From JAPPLB01 sp965218555 (GTDB taxonomy: Bacteria; Acidobacteriota; Terriglobia; Bryobacterales; UBA6623), in contig OZ244625.1 of assembly GCA_965218555.1 (NCBI GenBank), positions 5,518,001 to 5,582,000 of the forward strand: a stretch of 64,000 nt of DNA. Direction: 5' to 3'. The notes beneath the pieces were generated by a model. That model made no database searches, was not told the DNA's origin, and was given only the letters and a program-made list of their open reading frames with translations. Below are positions 50,854 through 60,056 of this stretch, one piece after another. Position 1 is the first letter of the stretch, and each line of letters starts with the position of its first letter. Made by a program: the position numbers and the translations under genes.

Positions 50854-52881
50854 CTACTTGCGTTGCTGAATGCCCAGTGCGCCAAGCTTCTCAACTACCG
50901 TTTCGGTGTGGGCATTGACTTCCTCGTCAGTCAGACTTTCCGCGGGCTTTTGCCAGACGGTTCGTAGCAGCAAGCTATAGCGTCCGGCGGGGACTTGCTT
51001 GCCCCGGAAGATTTCTTGCGGCTCGATCGAGACAAGATGCTCGGGTTTACCGGCGGCAGCGGCGATCTGAGAGAACGACGTGCCCTCGGGGACGAGCAAT
51101 GAGAGATCGCGATGGACGGCAGGAACCTTGGAGATCGGCTCGAAACGAGTTTGGCGGAGGGAGGCGGCAAACAGCGGGTCGAGCAGGACTTCAACAACCC
51201 AGAGGGAACGGCGAAGTTTTTCTTCAGGCAGGCAGTGGGGATCGACCTCGCCCAGGAAGCCGAGAGTCTCACCACCGCAGGTGATGCGAACGGACACGCC
51301 CTGTCGGTAGTAGCTCGGAATGTCTTTCGTGTCGAAGTCGAGCTCGACGGAGAAAGCACCAAGCAGTGCGCCGACATCGCCTTTCAACTGAAAAAAGTCC
51401 AGCGGCTGTCCAGGGTCTCCCAGCGATGCAGGACGCGCTGAGCCGGTGGCCCCCATTGTCAGGATGGCCGGTTCCTCGTGGCCGCCGTTGGTTGCGCGGT
51501 ACAGCCTGCCCATCTCAAAAAGCCGCACGTCGTCCTCGCCGCGGTTGAGGTTCCACGCCAAGGAACGGAGCATGGCGGGAACGGACGAATTGCGCAGGCA
51601 GTCCTGCAACTCGGTGAGCGGGTTCTTCAAAGGCACGACTTGCCAGTGGCCGAAACGGGCCGCGTCACGAGAGTCCATGAAGGAAAGAGCGATGGTTTCG
51701 CTGTAACCGAGTGAGCGCGCACGGGATCGAAGCTGGTTGGCGACGCGGCGCTTGGGAGGGTCCTCGGGCGGGACACTCGCCTGCGGCAAGGTGTTCGCGA
51801 TGCGGGAGTAGCCGAAGATTCGGACGACTTCCTCGACGAGGTCGATCTCACGTTCGATGTCGAGTCGCGCCGTGGAAGGGATGACGTTCCAGCCATCTTC
51901 GTTGACGGTGACGCGAAAACCGAGAGCGATAAGAATGCGTTCGACCTCGGCGTCCGGTATCGATGCGCCGAGTATCTGCTTCAGGCGTGCGCGGCGTAAG
52001 CGGATCGCCGCCCGATCGGAGGGCGTCGGGTAGACATCGATGACGCCTTGGAGAACCTTGCCGCCGGCGAACTCGGTGAGAAGCGCCGCGATGCGATCGG
52101 CGGCCGGAACCGTCGCGCCCACATCGGCGCCGCGTTCGAACCGATGCGAGGCTTCAGTGTGCATGCCGAACCGGCGGGCCGTCTTGCGAACGGAACTCGG
52201 TTGGAACCAAGCGCTTTCGATCAAGACGTTACGAGTTTTCTCGGAGATCTCGGTGCCGAGTCCCCCCATCACACCGGCAAGCGCCACCGGCTTTGCGGCG
52301 TCGGCGATGACAAGATGCTCTTCGCCGAGTTCGCGGTCGATGCCGTCTAGGGTTTGCAGGCTTTCATCCGGCAGGGCGGTGCGGACGATGATTCGGTTCC
52401 CGTCGAGCAAGTCGAGATCGAAGGCGTGCGTCGGCTGACCGGTTTCGAGCAGGACGTAGTTGGTGATGTCAGCGACGTTATTAATGGCGCGAATGCCGCA
52501 CCGTTCGAGGCGTTTCGCCATCCACGCAGGCGATGGTTTGACCTCAACGTCAACGATGACGCGTCCGGCGTAGCGAGAGCAGAGGCCCGCCTCGGCGATT
52601 TCGATGGCCGCGCGGGTAGAGGCGTCGGTCTCCTGCTCGGGGACCTGGACAGCAGGCGGCTTGAGGGGACGATCGCAAATCGCTGAAATCTCTCGCGCCA
52701 CGCCAAGGTGGTTCATCGCGTCGGGGCGGTTGGCGGTGATTTCGACTTCGAAGAGGGTCTCCGCAGCCTCTTCAAAGACCTCGTCGACGGTCAAGCCGGC
52801 CATCGTAAGCTTGTCGGCAAGCTCTTTCGGGGTTTCCGGAATATCAACGTAGTCCTTCAGCCAACTGTAGAGAATGCGCAT
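50854..52881 (-). CDS. pheT: Phenylalanine-tRNA ligase beta subunit, short form
   Basis: 675 residues, about 110 shorter than the usual bacterial form. The sequence passes from TMAGLTVDEVFEEA directly to VEITANRPDAMNHLGVAREI, so the EMAP-like tRNA-binding insert in domain B is absent. The B3/B4 editing region (INNVADITNYVLLETGQPTHAFD), the B5 and catalytic-core-like domains and the C-terminal ferredoxin-fold anticodon domain (VPAVHRDLSLLVPEGTSF to EKLGALG) are present. Short forms without the insert are known in some phyla. The ATG overlaps the pheS stop by one base (TGATG). Confidence 0.94.
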   Translation of the reverse strand: MRILYSWLKDYVDIPETPKELADKLTMAGLTVDEVFEEAAETLFEVEITANRPDAMNHLGVAREISAICDRPLKPPAVQVPEQETDASTRAAIEIAEAGLCSRYAGRVIVDVEVKPSPAWMAKRLERCGIRAINNVADITNYVLLETGQPTHAFDLDLLDGNRIIVRTALPDESLQTLDGIDRELGEEHLVIADAAKPVALAGVMGGLGTEISEKTRNVLIESAWFQPSSVRKTARRFGMHTEASHRFERGADVGATVPAADRIAALLTEFAGGKVLQGVIDVYPTPSDRAAIRLRRARLKQILGASIPDAEVERILIALGFRVTVNEDGWNVIPSTARLDIEREIDLVEEVVRIFGYSRIANTLPQASVPPEDPPKRRVANQLRSRARSLGYSETIALSFMDSRDAARFGHWQVVPLKNPLTELQDCLRNSSVPAMLRSLAWNLNRGEDDVRLFEMGRLYRATNGGHEEPAILTMGATGSARPASLGDPGQPLDFFQLKGDVGALLGAFSVELDFDTKDIPSYYRQGVSVRITCGGETLGFLGEVDPHCLPEEKLRRSLWVVEVLLDPLFAASLRQTRFEPISKVPAVHRDLSLLVPEGTSFSQIAAAAGKPEHLVSIEPQEIFRGKQVPAGRYSLLLRTVWQKPAESLTDEEVNAHTETVVEKLGALGIQQRK

Positions 52882-53924
52882 CAGCGGAACTGCCTCAGGA
52901 AGCGGATATCGCCCTGGAAGAGAAGCTGGATATCCGTGATGTCGTACTTGAGCATTGCGAAGCGGTCGATGCCCAGTCCGAAGGCGAAACCGGAGTACTC
53001 CTCGGGGTCGTAGCCGACGTGGCGGAAGACGGCCGGGTCGATCATTCCGCAGCCGAGGACTTCGATGAAGCCTCGGCTTTGCCAGTAGATATCGACCTCC
53101 GCGCTTGGCTCGGTGAAAGGGAAAAAGCTGGGACGGAAACGAATGCTCGTATCCTGCCCGAAGAAGCGGCGGAGGAAGTAGTCGAGCGTACCTTTCAAGT
53201 CGCCGAAAGTGATGTCACGGTCGACCGCGAAGCCCTCGATCTGATGGAACATCGGGCTGTGCGTCGAATCCGCCGTGTCATTGCGATAAACCTTGCCGGG
53301 GACGAGATAGCGCAGCGGCGGATCGTTGGCCTCCATGATGCGGATCTGGTTCGGCGACGTATGCGTGCGGAGCAGCGAGCCGTCTTCGAGGAACAGCGTG
53401 TCCATCTCGTCGACAGCGGGGTGGTCCGCAGAAAAGTTGAGGGCTTCGAAGTTGTAGTAAAAGCTTTCGATTTCGGGGCCCTCGGCAACCGAATAGCCGA
53501 GCCCGTGGAAAATGTGCTCGATTTCATCGAAGACGAGTTGCAGCGGGTGGTGCGCACCGAGCAGGCGCGGCGGGCCGGGGAGGGTAACGTCGATACTGCT
53601 CTTGGCCTCGTGTGACTGGCCAAGCCTCTTTTTCGCGTCGGCAAGACCGGCCTCGACGTACTTTTTGGCCCCGTTCTGCAGGCGTCCGACTTGCGGCTTG
53701 AGCTCTCGCGGAGCTTTCTTGAGCCAATGGTCGTTGGCGTGGGTCAGCAGGCCGTTCTTGCGGCCGGCCCAGCGGTCGCGGAAGGCCTTGTGTTGCTCCT
53801 CGGAAGTGATCGCGCTTCTCTCGGCCTCAAACGAGGAGCGCAGCTCTTCGTAGAGGCCGTCGATGGAGTCTCCGCCAGCCAACAAGTCGTCAAGGTCCCG
53901 ACCGGTTTTCTCGTCGATCGTCAT
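52881..53924 (-). CDS. pheS: Phenylalanine-tRNA ligase alpha subunit
   Basis: 347 residues with the N-terminal coiled coil and the class II core. Motif 2 is FHQIEGFAVDRDITFGDLKG and motif 3 is GFAFGLGIDRFAMLKYDI. PEIESFYYNFEALNF (near residue 165) forms the substrate pocket. With PheT it forms the heterotetramer that charges tRNA-Phe. It lies in the rpmI-rplT-pheS-pheT operon, 57 bp after rplT. Confidence 0.96.
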   Translation of the reverse strand: MTIDEKTGRDLDDLLAGGDSIDGLYEELRSSFEAERSAITSEEQHKAFRDRWAGRKNGLLTHANDHWLKKAPRELKPQVGRLQNGAKKYVEAGLADAKKRLGQSHEAKSSIDVTLPGPPRLLGAHHPLQLVFDEIEHIFHGLGYSVAEGPEIESFYYNFEALNFSADHPAVDEMDTLFLEDGSLLRTHTSPNQIRIMEANDPPLRYLVPGKVYRNDTADSTHSPMFHQIEGFAVDRDITFGDLKGTLDYFLRRFFGQDTSIRFRPSFFPFTEPSAEVDIYWQSRGFIEVLGCGMIDPAVFRHVGYDPEEYSGFAFGLGIDRFAMLKYDITDIQLLFQGDIRFLRQFR

Positions 53925-53981
53925 GCAACAAACCTTGTCCTGCTTTCGGCTGCAAAAAACGAAAAAAGTTCCGCCACCACC

Positions 53982-54371
53982 CTAGTCCGCGGCGGGCGCC
54001 TCGGAGGCGGGCCGGGCTTCGAGCGCTGTTTTGGCGGCAACGGCCAGTTGTTCGAAGCCGGATTCGTCATGAATCGCCATCTCGGAAAGCATCTTGCGAT
54101 CCAGATCGATGCCTGCAAGCTTCAGGCCGTGCAGGAAACGGCTGTAGGAGAGCCCATGGTTGCGAGCCGCGGCGCCGACGCGGATGATCCAGAGCGAGCG
54201 GAAATCGCGCTTCTTGAGGCGGCGGCCAATGTATGCGAACTTCTGGCCGCGTTCGACAGCCTCCTTGGCGTAGCGGAAGAGCTTGCTCTTGCGTTGGTAG
54301 TAGCCCTTGGCTTGGGCAAGAATCTTCTTACGTCGATCGCGGCGTTTGGAGCCGCGTTTGACTCGGGGCAC
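53982..54371 (-). CDS. rplT: Ribosomal protein L20 (bL20)
   Basis: 129 residues. The conserved N-terminal extension (MPRVKRGSKRRDRRKKILAQ, AKGYYQRKSKLFRYAKEA) and the globular part (DFRSLWIIRVGAAARNHG, YSRFLHGLKLAGI) match L20. The tail (ARPASEAPAAD) is a short species-specific extension. L20 is an early assembly protein of the 50S subunit and in other bacteria represses the rpmI-rplT mRNA. Confidence 0.97.
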   Translation of the reverse strand: MPRVKRGSKRRDRRKKILAQAKGYYQRKSKLFRYAKEAVERGQKFAYIGRRLKKRDFRSLWIIRVGAAARNHGLSYSRFLHGLKLAGIDLDRKMLSEMAIHDESGFEQLAVAAKTALEARPASEAPAAD

Positions 54372-54476
54372 GGTTTTCCTCCTTCGGCAAATCGCTTGTC
54401 AATATCGGCGCGCCGTGTGGATGGGCGGCGATGCAGGCACGTGCCTTGGGCGCTGCTCGCTCGCCGGAGATACTTG

Positions 54477-54671
54477 CTACGAAGCGATCATCCCTTTGAC
54501 CGCTTTTTCCATCGCCGAACTCATGAGCGTGCTCTGACGCAGCTTCCGTTTGCGCTTCCTCGTCTTCTTTGTGAGGATATGGCTCTTCATCGAGTGACGG
54601 CGTACGACTCGGCCGCTTGCGGTGATCTTGAAGCGTTTACTCGCCCCTCGATGTGATTTCAGCTTTGGCAC
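54477..54671 (-). CDS. rpmI: Ribosomal protein L35 (bL35)
   Basis: 64 residues. The GTG at 54671 has GAGGTG 5 nt upstream and begins the conserved PKLKSHRGASKRFKITASG, followed by RRHSMKSHILTKKTRKRKRKLRQ. The longer in-frame extension upstream is untranslated leader. It is first in its operon; the infC gene that usually precedes it is absent here. Confidence 0.95.
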   Translation of the reverse strand: MPKLKSHRGASKRFKITASGRVVRRHSMKSHILTKKTRKRKRKLRQSTLMSSAMEKAVKGMIAS

Positions 54672-55098
54672 GGTGTCACCTCGGCGCCCGCTCAGCGCGG
54701 GTCTTTCCGATACCACTTGCCCTGTAGGCGCGATGCAACCGTCAACGCACCTGCTTACGGTTCCGACTGTCAGGGAAATGATCTGCAGTGGACCCGCTGG
54801 GTCCGAAATGGTACTGATTAGTATAACATCGGCTGGTGAGACATTCGAAGATGTTGGGTCCGAGTTCTGTGCATAGGCGGGAGTTCCTTGTAGAAACACC
54901 GTTGCAGCAGGTACAGACAGGCTGTTCGTTGCTCGTTTTGGCCCGCCCGGGTCGGAAGCGCTGGATTACAGATCCATGGCCCCTGCGGACCACAAGCGCC
55001 TCGCAGGGCTTGCCCCGCAGGCCCGTAGCCCTCGTTGGCCGATCACACCCTTGGGTACGGAATCGGACCGGGGTCTTCCCTGCCCCGCACGAATCGCT
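54672..55098. other. Divergent region between rpmI and thiD
   Basis: It contains the rpmI promoter and its ~145-nt leader on the minus strand, and the upstream region of thiD on the plus strand. The leader has a CCCGC/GCGGG stem near 54689-54703 just before the ribosome site, which could be an L20 control site. A short hairpin around 54961-54974 resembles a tRNA anticodon arm, but no cloverleaf forms. Confidence 0.4.
54820..54849 (-). promoter_or_regulatory. Promoter for rpmI-rplT-pheST
   Basis: On the minus strand the -10 is TATACT (54820-54825), with TTCGAA 18 bp upstream (54844-54849) as a weak -35. It would start the mRNA about 145 nt before rpmI. Confidence 0.45.
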
Positions 55099-55890
55099 GT
55101 GATCCCGGTTGCACTCACGATCGCGGGCTCGGACCCTTCCGGGGGCGCCGGCCTGCAGGCGGACCTTAAGACGTTCCATCAATTCGGCGTCTACGGGATG
55201 AGCGCCGTCACTCTGCTGACCGTGCAGAACACCGAGCGTGTCGAGTCAGTAGATCCGCTTGATCCCGCATACGTGGACAGGCAGTTGCGAGTGGTAACGG
55301 AAGATATTCCACCCAACGCGGCCAAGACCGGTGCACTGGGCACGGCTTCGATCATAGAAGTGGTGGCGTCTTGGGCAGCGCAGATTTCCTTCCCGTTGGT
55401 TGTCGACCCGGTGATGATCAGCAAGCACGGAGCGGCGCTACTCGACACAGAAGCACAGGACGCGTTGCGGGAACGTCTGCTGCCGCGTGCAGCGCTGATC
55501 ACACCGAACCTGCCCGAGGCGGCGGAGCTCGCGGCTATGGAGGTCAGCGATGCGGCTCAGATGGAAGAAGCCGCCCTCAGGATCGCCGACATGGGATGCG
55601 CAGCCGTGCTGGTCAAAGGCGGACATCTGCGAGGCGACCCCCTCGATCTCCTACTCTCGGAAGACGGGGTGGAAATGCTGCGAACTCCCCGGGTCGACAC
55701 CAGGCATACGCACGGAACCGGCTGTACGCTATCGGCGGCGATTGCGGCGTGTCTGGCGAAGGGGCAGCCGCTTCGAGAGGCAGTCCGCGCCGCAAAGGGG
55801 TTCATCACGAGCGCCCTTCTCACGACGCCGGGTTTGGGGCGCGGCTCCGGCCCGGTGGATCATCATGCGTCTCCCGAGCGCATACTCTGA
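55099..55890 (+). CDS. thiD: Hydroxymethylpyrimidine/phosphomethylpyrimidine kinase
   Basis: 263 residues from the GTG at 55099; the frame extends upstream without family match. ThiD phosphorylates HMP and HMP-P in thiamine pyrophosphate synthesis. The ribokinase-fold landmarks are LTIAGSDPSGGAGLQADLKT at the start, VVDPVMISKHGAALL, LITPNLPEAAELA, VLVKGGHL and the catalytic THGTGCTLSAAIAACLAKG. No other thi gene is nearby. Thiamine is a cofactor of the E1 enzyme found elsewhere in the window. Confidence 0.94.
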   Translation: MIPVALTIAGSDPSGGAGLQADLKTFHQFGVYGMSAVTLLTVQNTERVESVDPLDPAYVDRQLRVVTEDIPPNAAKTGALGTASIIEVVASWAAQISFPLVVDPVMISKHGAALLDTEAQDALRERLLPRAALITPNLPEAAELAAMEVSDAAQMEEAALRIADMGCAAVLVKGGHLRGDPLDLLLSEDGVEMLRTPRVDTRHTHGTGCTLSAAIAACLAKGQPLREAVRAAKGFITSALLTTPGLGRGSGPVDHHASPERIL

Positions 55891-56014
55891 GGCGGGTTGA
55901 AAACGAAAGAGCCGCTAGCCAAGTTGTGCCAGACGTATCTCATCATCAACCCCTCGCCCGGCTTTGATCGGCATAGGCGCCCTGTCCGTTCTCACGACGG
56001 TGGACACAAGCTCG

Positions 56015-57517
56015 TTACTGGATCCTGAAGGAATAGAGGCTGGCGTTGTTCATCACGAACTTGAATCGGACAGCCCGGCCCTCGAGAGGACTCAGATCCT
56101 TGTCGCCGTCCCAAGAGACACCGAGTCTCACGCCATCACCCTCGATGGGCCTGCACTCCTCGGCTCGATAACCGCTGATCGGCTGTCCATCCGCATCTTG
56201 GACTTCGACCCGGATCGACCCTTTGCCGTCGGGCGTATTGGTAAAAAGCTCTTTCCACACCGGATTGAACTCGCCACCTTGCTGCTCCATGGCCCGTGTT
56301 CGGGCATTCAGCGTCATGGAGGATCCTTGAAACGTGACAGGACGTGTAACCAAAGACGCTTCGCTGGTGGCTTCAAGCGAAACGAATCCGTCCAACCGCA
56401 ACGTCGCTAGCCCGATTTCGCCCGTATGTTCTTCCGCGAGCGCGTTGTGAAGATTCGAGAATCCGGAGTAGTAGATCCAAAGCTTGTCATCTTTCACCGT
56501 GGGAGCGGTTGCGGGAAACACCATCCCGCTGTCGAAGCTCGATCCCCCGTACTCGTTCCTCATGTAGCCAAGCGGAAGGAAGATGCGGCGATACCCGCTG
56601 CGGTCCCACACAAGGCCGTCGCGGCTCGATACAAGCTGCGTATCCATGAGCTGCGAGTACGTATGAAACACCCACAGCAAGCCGAGGTACTGCCCACCGT
56701 AGGAGAAGGCCGACAGGCCGTAGAACTCGGTGTCGGGCTGGTCGTGCTCGTCGGGTTCCAGCACGAGCTGAGAATCCCTCCAGTGGACGAAGTCATCGCT
56801 GACCAGGCGGGCCACCTTTCGTATCGGTCGGATCTTCGACTTGTGGTAAAGCCAGTATTGCTTCGATGCCGCATCCTTCATCACGCTGAAGGTATCACCC
56901 GTCGCCGAACAGGGCACCACGGGATTATCGGGATGGTTGGTCCAGCGGACCCCGTCCGAAGAAAACGCCACCCACACGCCACACTCGCTACGGTCGTGAG
57001 TGCGCCAGTAGGCCAACTTGTAGCGGCGATTCGGATCGTTGTCGTCAGGGTCTTTGATAACGCTGTGCGTCCAAGCCGACTCTTTGAGAAAAATATTGTT
57101 CGCCGTAGAGCCCCGGTACGCGACCAAGCCGAGGTCAGGCTTCTCCCAGTGCACGCCGTCCTTCGAGGTGGCGTAACACAGGAAGTCCTCCACGTCGGGC
57201 CGTTTCGTCGACGGCAGGCTGTTGTACCACATCTTGAACAGCCCCTCTTCCTCGTCGAAAATGACTGAACCCGGCTGCAAGACCAGATAGCCTTCCCACG
57301 GCTCATCCGCTCGTATCAGCGGGTTGCCCGGGTGTTTGTCGGGGCGGTTCAACGACTGCACGACGCCGTCGGAGGTCTCGATCAAAAAGGTGTCGACAAA
57401 CAGTTGCGAATCGGAAGTCAGGCTAATGGCCGACTCCCCGGTTCCCGGGTTCGAGCAGCCATTGCTGCCTGTGCTGAAGGCAATGAGCGCGATGGACAAT
57501 AGCGCGTTTCTATTCAT
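56015..57517 (-). CDS. Beta-propeller lipoprotein, paralogue of 32049-33590
   Basis: 500 residues with a lipoprotein-type signal (ALIAFSTGSNGC, Cys about 21). The domain order is the same as its paralogue: N-terminal segment with QLFVDTFLIE, propeller blades with the D-G-W pattern (CYATSKDGVHWEKPDLGL, VAFSSDGVRWTNHPDN, LVSSRDGLVWDRSGY, KLWIYYSGFSNLHN), then a beta domain ending VSWDGDKDLSPLEGRAV and SLYSFRIQ. The C-terminal pairs WNGQDDLSSLAGRSIRLRF and SWDGDKDLSPLEGRAVRFKF show clear common descent. It is probably a surface carbohydrate-active protein; specificity is unknown. Confidence 0.8.
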   Translation of the reverse strand: MNRNALLSIALIAFSTGSNGCSNPGTGESAISLTSDSQLFVDTFLIETSDGVVQSLNRPDKHPGNPLIRADEPWEGYLVLQPGSVIFDEEEGLFKMWYNSLPSTKRPDVEDFLCYATSKDGVHWEKPDLGLVAYRGSTANNIFLKESAWTHSVIKDPDDNDPNRRYKLAYWRTHDRSECGVWVAFSSDGVRWTNHPDNPVVPCSATGDTFSVMKDAASKQYWLYHKSKIRPIRKVARLVSDDFVHWRDSQLVLEPDEHDQPDTEFYGLSAFSYGGQYLGLLWVFHTYSQLMDTQLVSSRDGLVWDRSGYRRIFLPLGYMRNEYGGSSFDSGMVFPATAPTVKDDKLWIYYSGFSNLHNALAEEHTGEIGLATLRLDGFVSLEATSEASLVTRPVTFQGSSMTLNARTRAMEQQGGEFNPVWKELFTNTPDGKGSIRVEVQDADGQPISGYRAEECRPIEGDGVRLGVSWDGDKDLSPLEGRAVRFKFVMNNASLYSFRIQ

Positions 57518-57684
57518 TGAGGGAGCGCCTCCATCGCTGCAACGTGTTCCGCTCGTCTGTGCTCCATACGACCCGCCTGCCGCGAGGCTCCTTTGCCACG
57601 CCCTCTTCCGTCGTAAAACGCTTGCTTATGATAATAAGTAGTAGGCTGTAATCGACCCAACAGGGTCTCCGTGGAGAGTTGCAA

Positions 57685-58428
57685 ATGGTCCGCACCAAAC
57701 GTTTAGGGGTGTCTCTCGTCTTGGTTGTTCTCATTCTCGGCGTTCTGGCATGCCCATCAGCGCCGCCCGAGAAAGAAACGGTCGGGGAAACGCCGGAACC
57801 CGAGACCGAAGAGTCCGTTACAGCGCCGGAGCCCGTCGAGACCGCAAAGCTGGAGAAGCCCATGACCGAACCCGAACTTAAGCCTGCCAAGAAGCCCGAG
57901 ACCAAACCGGAGCCGCCCAAGCCGCCGGCAAGGCCCGTTGTCGTGATCGAAACCACCAAAGGGAACATCAAGGTGGAGCTCAACCCGGACCGCGCGCCTG
58001 TCACCGTGAAGAACTTCCTGCAATACGTGGACGACAATTTCTATGACGGCACGATCTTCCACCGGGTGAAACAGCGGTTCATGATTCAGGGAGGCGGTTT
58101 CACGCCGGACATGCAAGAGAAGCGCACCCGCCCGCCCATCAAGATCGAGTCGGGCAACGGACTCGCGAATCTTCGCGGCGCGATCGCGATGGCTCGCACC
58201 AGCGACCCTAACAGCGCGACATCACAGTTTTATATCAACGACAAAACGAATCGCTTCCTCGACAAGGACCAGGATCCGAGAGGATGGGGGTACGCCGTCT
58301 TCGGCAAGGTGACCGAAGGACTTGCTGTCGTCGACGCCATCGCCGCCGTGCCGACCGGTTTCCACAAAGGGCACGGCGATGTGCCCAGAGAACCCATCGT
58401 CATCAAGTCAATCCGCCGCGCGTACTAG
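57685..58428 (+). CDS. Cyclophilin-type peptidyl-prolyl isomerase, lipoprotein
   Basis: 247 residues. The ATG at 57685 has GGAGAG 6 nt upstream. The lipobox is LILGVLAC (Cys about 23), followed by an acidic and Pro-rich tether (residues 25-90). The cyclophilin domain starts with VVIETTKGNIKVELNPDRAP. Core residues are YDGTIFHRVKQRFMIQGGGF, NGLANLRGAIAMART, ATSQFYIN and YAVFGKVTEGLAVVD. It is expected to fold periplasmic proteins near a membrane. A decayed partial copy follows directly. Confidence 0.92.
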   Translation: MVRTKRLGVSLVLVVLILGVLACPSAPPEKETVGETPEPETEESVTAPEPVETAKLEKPMTEPELKPAKKPETKPEPPKPPARPVVVIETTKGNIKVELNPDRAPVTVKNFLQYVDDNFYDGTIFHRVKQRFMIQGGGFTPDMQEKRTRPPIKIESGNGLANLRGAIAMARTSDPNSATSQFYINDKTNRFLDKDQDPRGWGYAVFGKVTEGLAVVDAIAAVPTGFHKGHGDVPREPIVIKSIRRAY

Positions 58429-58464
58429 CGAGTGCCCACGGAAAATCAACAAATCCTTCCCGGT

Positions 58465-58635
58465 GTCGACATGGACGCCTCGCAAGGCTCGAACAAGATC
58501 GAGCCATCGCTCGACAGGCATCCGAGACCATCAACAACTTTCTGCAATTTGTTGACGATAGCTTCCGCGACGGCACGATTTTCCGGCGGGTCATTTCGAA
58601 CTTCATGATCCGGGGTAGTGATCTTAGTCACGCCG
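58465..58635 (+). pseudogene. Decayed cyclophilin fragment
   Basis: One frame gives MDASQGSNKIEPSLDRHP, matching the cyclophilin start. A shifted frame gives SETINNFLQFVDDSFRDGT and IFRRVISNFMIRGSD, matching NFLQYVDDNFYDGTIFHRV of the intact gene just upstream. It then ends, overlapping the 3' end of the GHMP kinase gene by a few bases. Its closest known relatives may be other cyclophilins, since RRVISNFMI differs from the neighbour's HRVKQRFMI. Confidence 0.82.
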
Positions 58636-59626
58636 TAACTTGTGGCCGGATCACGTTAACGTCGATGTGGCGGAAAGTCTTGACGAGTTGCTGGAAGTGC
58701 CGCTCGTTGCGATACGTGCCGACGATGGCACCGCCGGAACCGGCGAATTTTGCTGTCGCACCGACTCGGCGCGCCGTGTGAATCATTTCCTGATTGCCGT
58801 CGCTGATGCGGTAGATCTCTGCACGCAGGTCGTAGTTCTCATCCACGAGCCGGTCCAGTCGATGGCAGTCTCCCGTGACAAGGGCCTCGCGGCCTTGTTC
58901 AGCAATCTCGGCCCAGCGATGCATTGCCTGCACGACTTTCTTCTCTTTGCGTCGGAAGCGGGAGCGAACGTCGTTGTGGAACACTTCCGTGCCTTCGCTC
59001 AGGCTGGTTCGGTAGGCGACGTAGACATTCGGTAGAAGCCCGGTATCGAGTTGTTCGTAGTGACCATAGCCGCGGGCTTTCATGATACGCTCGGCGAAGT
59101 CCATGTAGACGAGCCCGTTGTAGACCTGAATCACGCGGTCCTGCAGACCGGCGGCGACACCAAGTTCCCGTGTCTCGGTCTCGAGAATCAAGTTGGCCTG
59201 AATGGGTTGGGGAATCTCGATCTCGAAGTACTGTAGAAGCACTCGCAGAGCGGCGGTAATGATGGCGCTCGAACCGCCCAAGCCGAGGCGCTGGGGGATG
59301 GTCGACTCATACTCAATGGTGAAATTACGGTGGGGCAGATTGATGCCCTGCTCCAAGCAGTAATCACTGAAGCGCACCAGCAGAGCCTTGATGATTCGAA
59401 TGCCACCGTAATAGCCTCTCCAACGCGTCGTTCGACGCAGGTCTTCAAGGTTCTCCCACAATGGAATGTCGGCCGCCGAAGGCTTGATTTCGAGCCGGGC
59501 GCTGGGGTAGAGCAGGACGCGCGCCCGGAAATTTCTCAGGATGAATGAAATGGTTTTCCCGTAATAGCCGTCGCTCGGGTTGCCGAGCAAGCCTGCGCGA
59601 GCATAAGCATAGGTTTCAATCATCAT
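58628..59626 (-). CDS. GHMP-family sugar kinase, glucuronokinase-like
   Basis: About 332 residues from the ATG pair at 59626/59623; the longer upstream frame lacks family matches. Landmarks are ARAGLLGNPSDGYYGKTISF at the N-terminus, as in plant glucuronokinases. The phosphate loop is PQRLGLGGSSAIITAALRVL, followed by ETRELGVAAGLQDRVIQVY and the C-terminal KFAGSGGAIVG. It would phosphorylate a sugar such as glucuronate at C1. A heptose or mevalonate type is less likely given the LLGNPSD segment. It stands alone. Confidence 0.82.
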   Translation of the reverse strand: MMIETYAYARAGLLGNPSDGYYGKTISFILRNFRARVLLYPSARLEIKPSAADIPLWENLEDLRRTTRWRGYYGGIRIIKALLVRFSDYCLEQGINLPHRNFTIEYESTIPQRLGLGGSSAIITAALRVLLQYFEIEIPQPIQANLILETETRELGVAAGLQDRVIQVYNGLVYMDFAERIMKARGYGHYEQLDTGLLPNVYVAYRTSLSEGTEVFHNDVRSRFRRKEKKVVQAMHRWAEIAEQGREALVTGDCHRLDRLVDENYDLRAEIYRISDGNQEMIHTARRVGATAKFAGSGGAIVGTYRNERHFQQLVKTFRHIDVNVIRPQVTA

Positions 59627-60056
59627 GGATTGATGTGGAGCTGCGGCGGGACTCCCAGTGTACACGCTGACCGTTGCCATGCTGCAATGCCGGACCGTGT
59701 CGATGAACTCCATCAAAGTATTGTTGGTTGTCTTCGGCTTCCGGCGAGGCGTCGACGGCAACTGGATCGCCACCCGCGTCAGCCGCGAGATCAGCAGCGG
59801 CGGCTACTCCACTCAAGTCGATGCCGAGACGTCCAATCTTCAGGCAAGGCCTGAACAGCCTGTTCCCCCTGCAAACCACCCCAAACGGCCGTTCACGATG
59901 GTCGAAAATCAAGTGTTGCGTTAAACGTTGGCGTGCACACAGGAACTACTGGACCGAACCGAAACACGGTTCCCGCAAGCGAAGCGGACTTATAGTACGC
60001 TAGGCGTTAGCCGGAGTTCGCCGCAAAGGGCGGGCACGCAACAAAAACAAAGCCTT
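59627..60056. other. Divergent region between GHMP kinase and pgsA
   Basis: About 430 bp with only short overlapping frames on both strands and no family motif. Promoters for both genes should be here. Confidence 0.4.

Noticed and set aside
54950..54985. tRNA-like anticodon arm (GGATTACAGATCC region)
   Set aside because: The stem is only 4 bp with a non-standard loop base before the anticodon, and no acceptor, D or T arms can be drawn on either strand.
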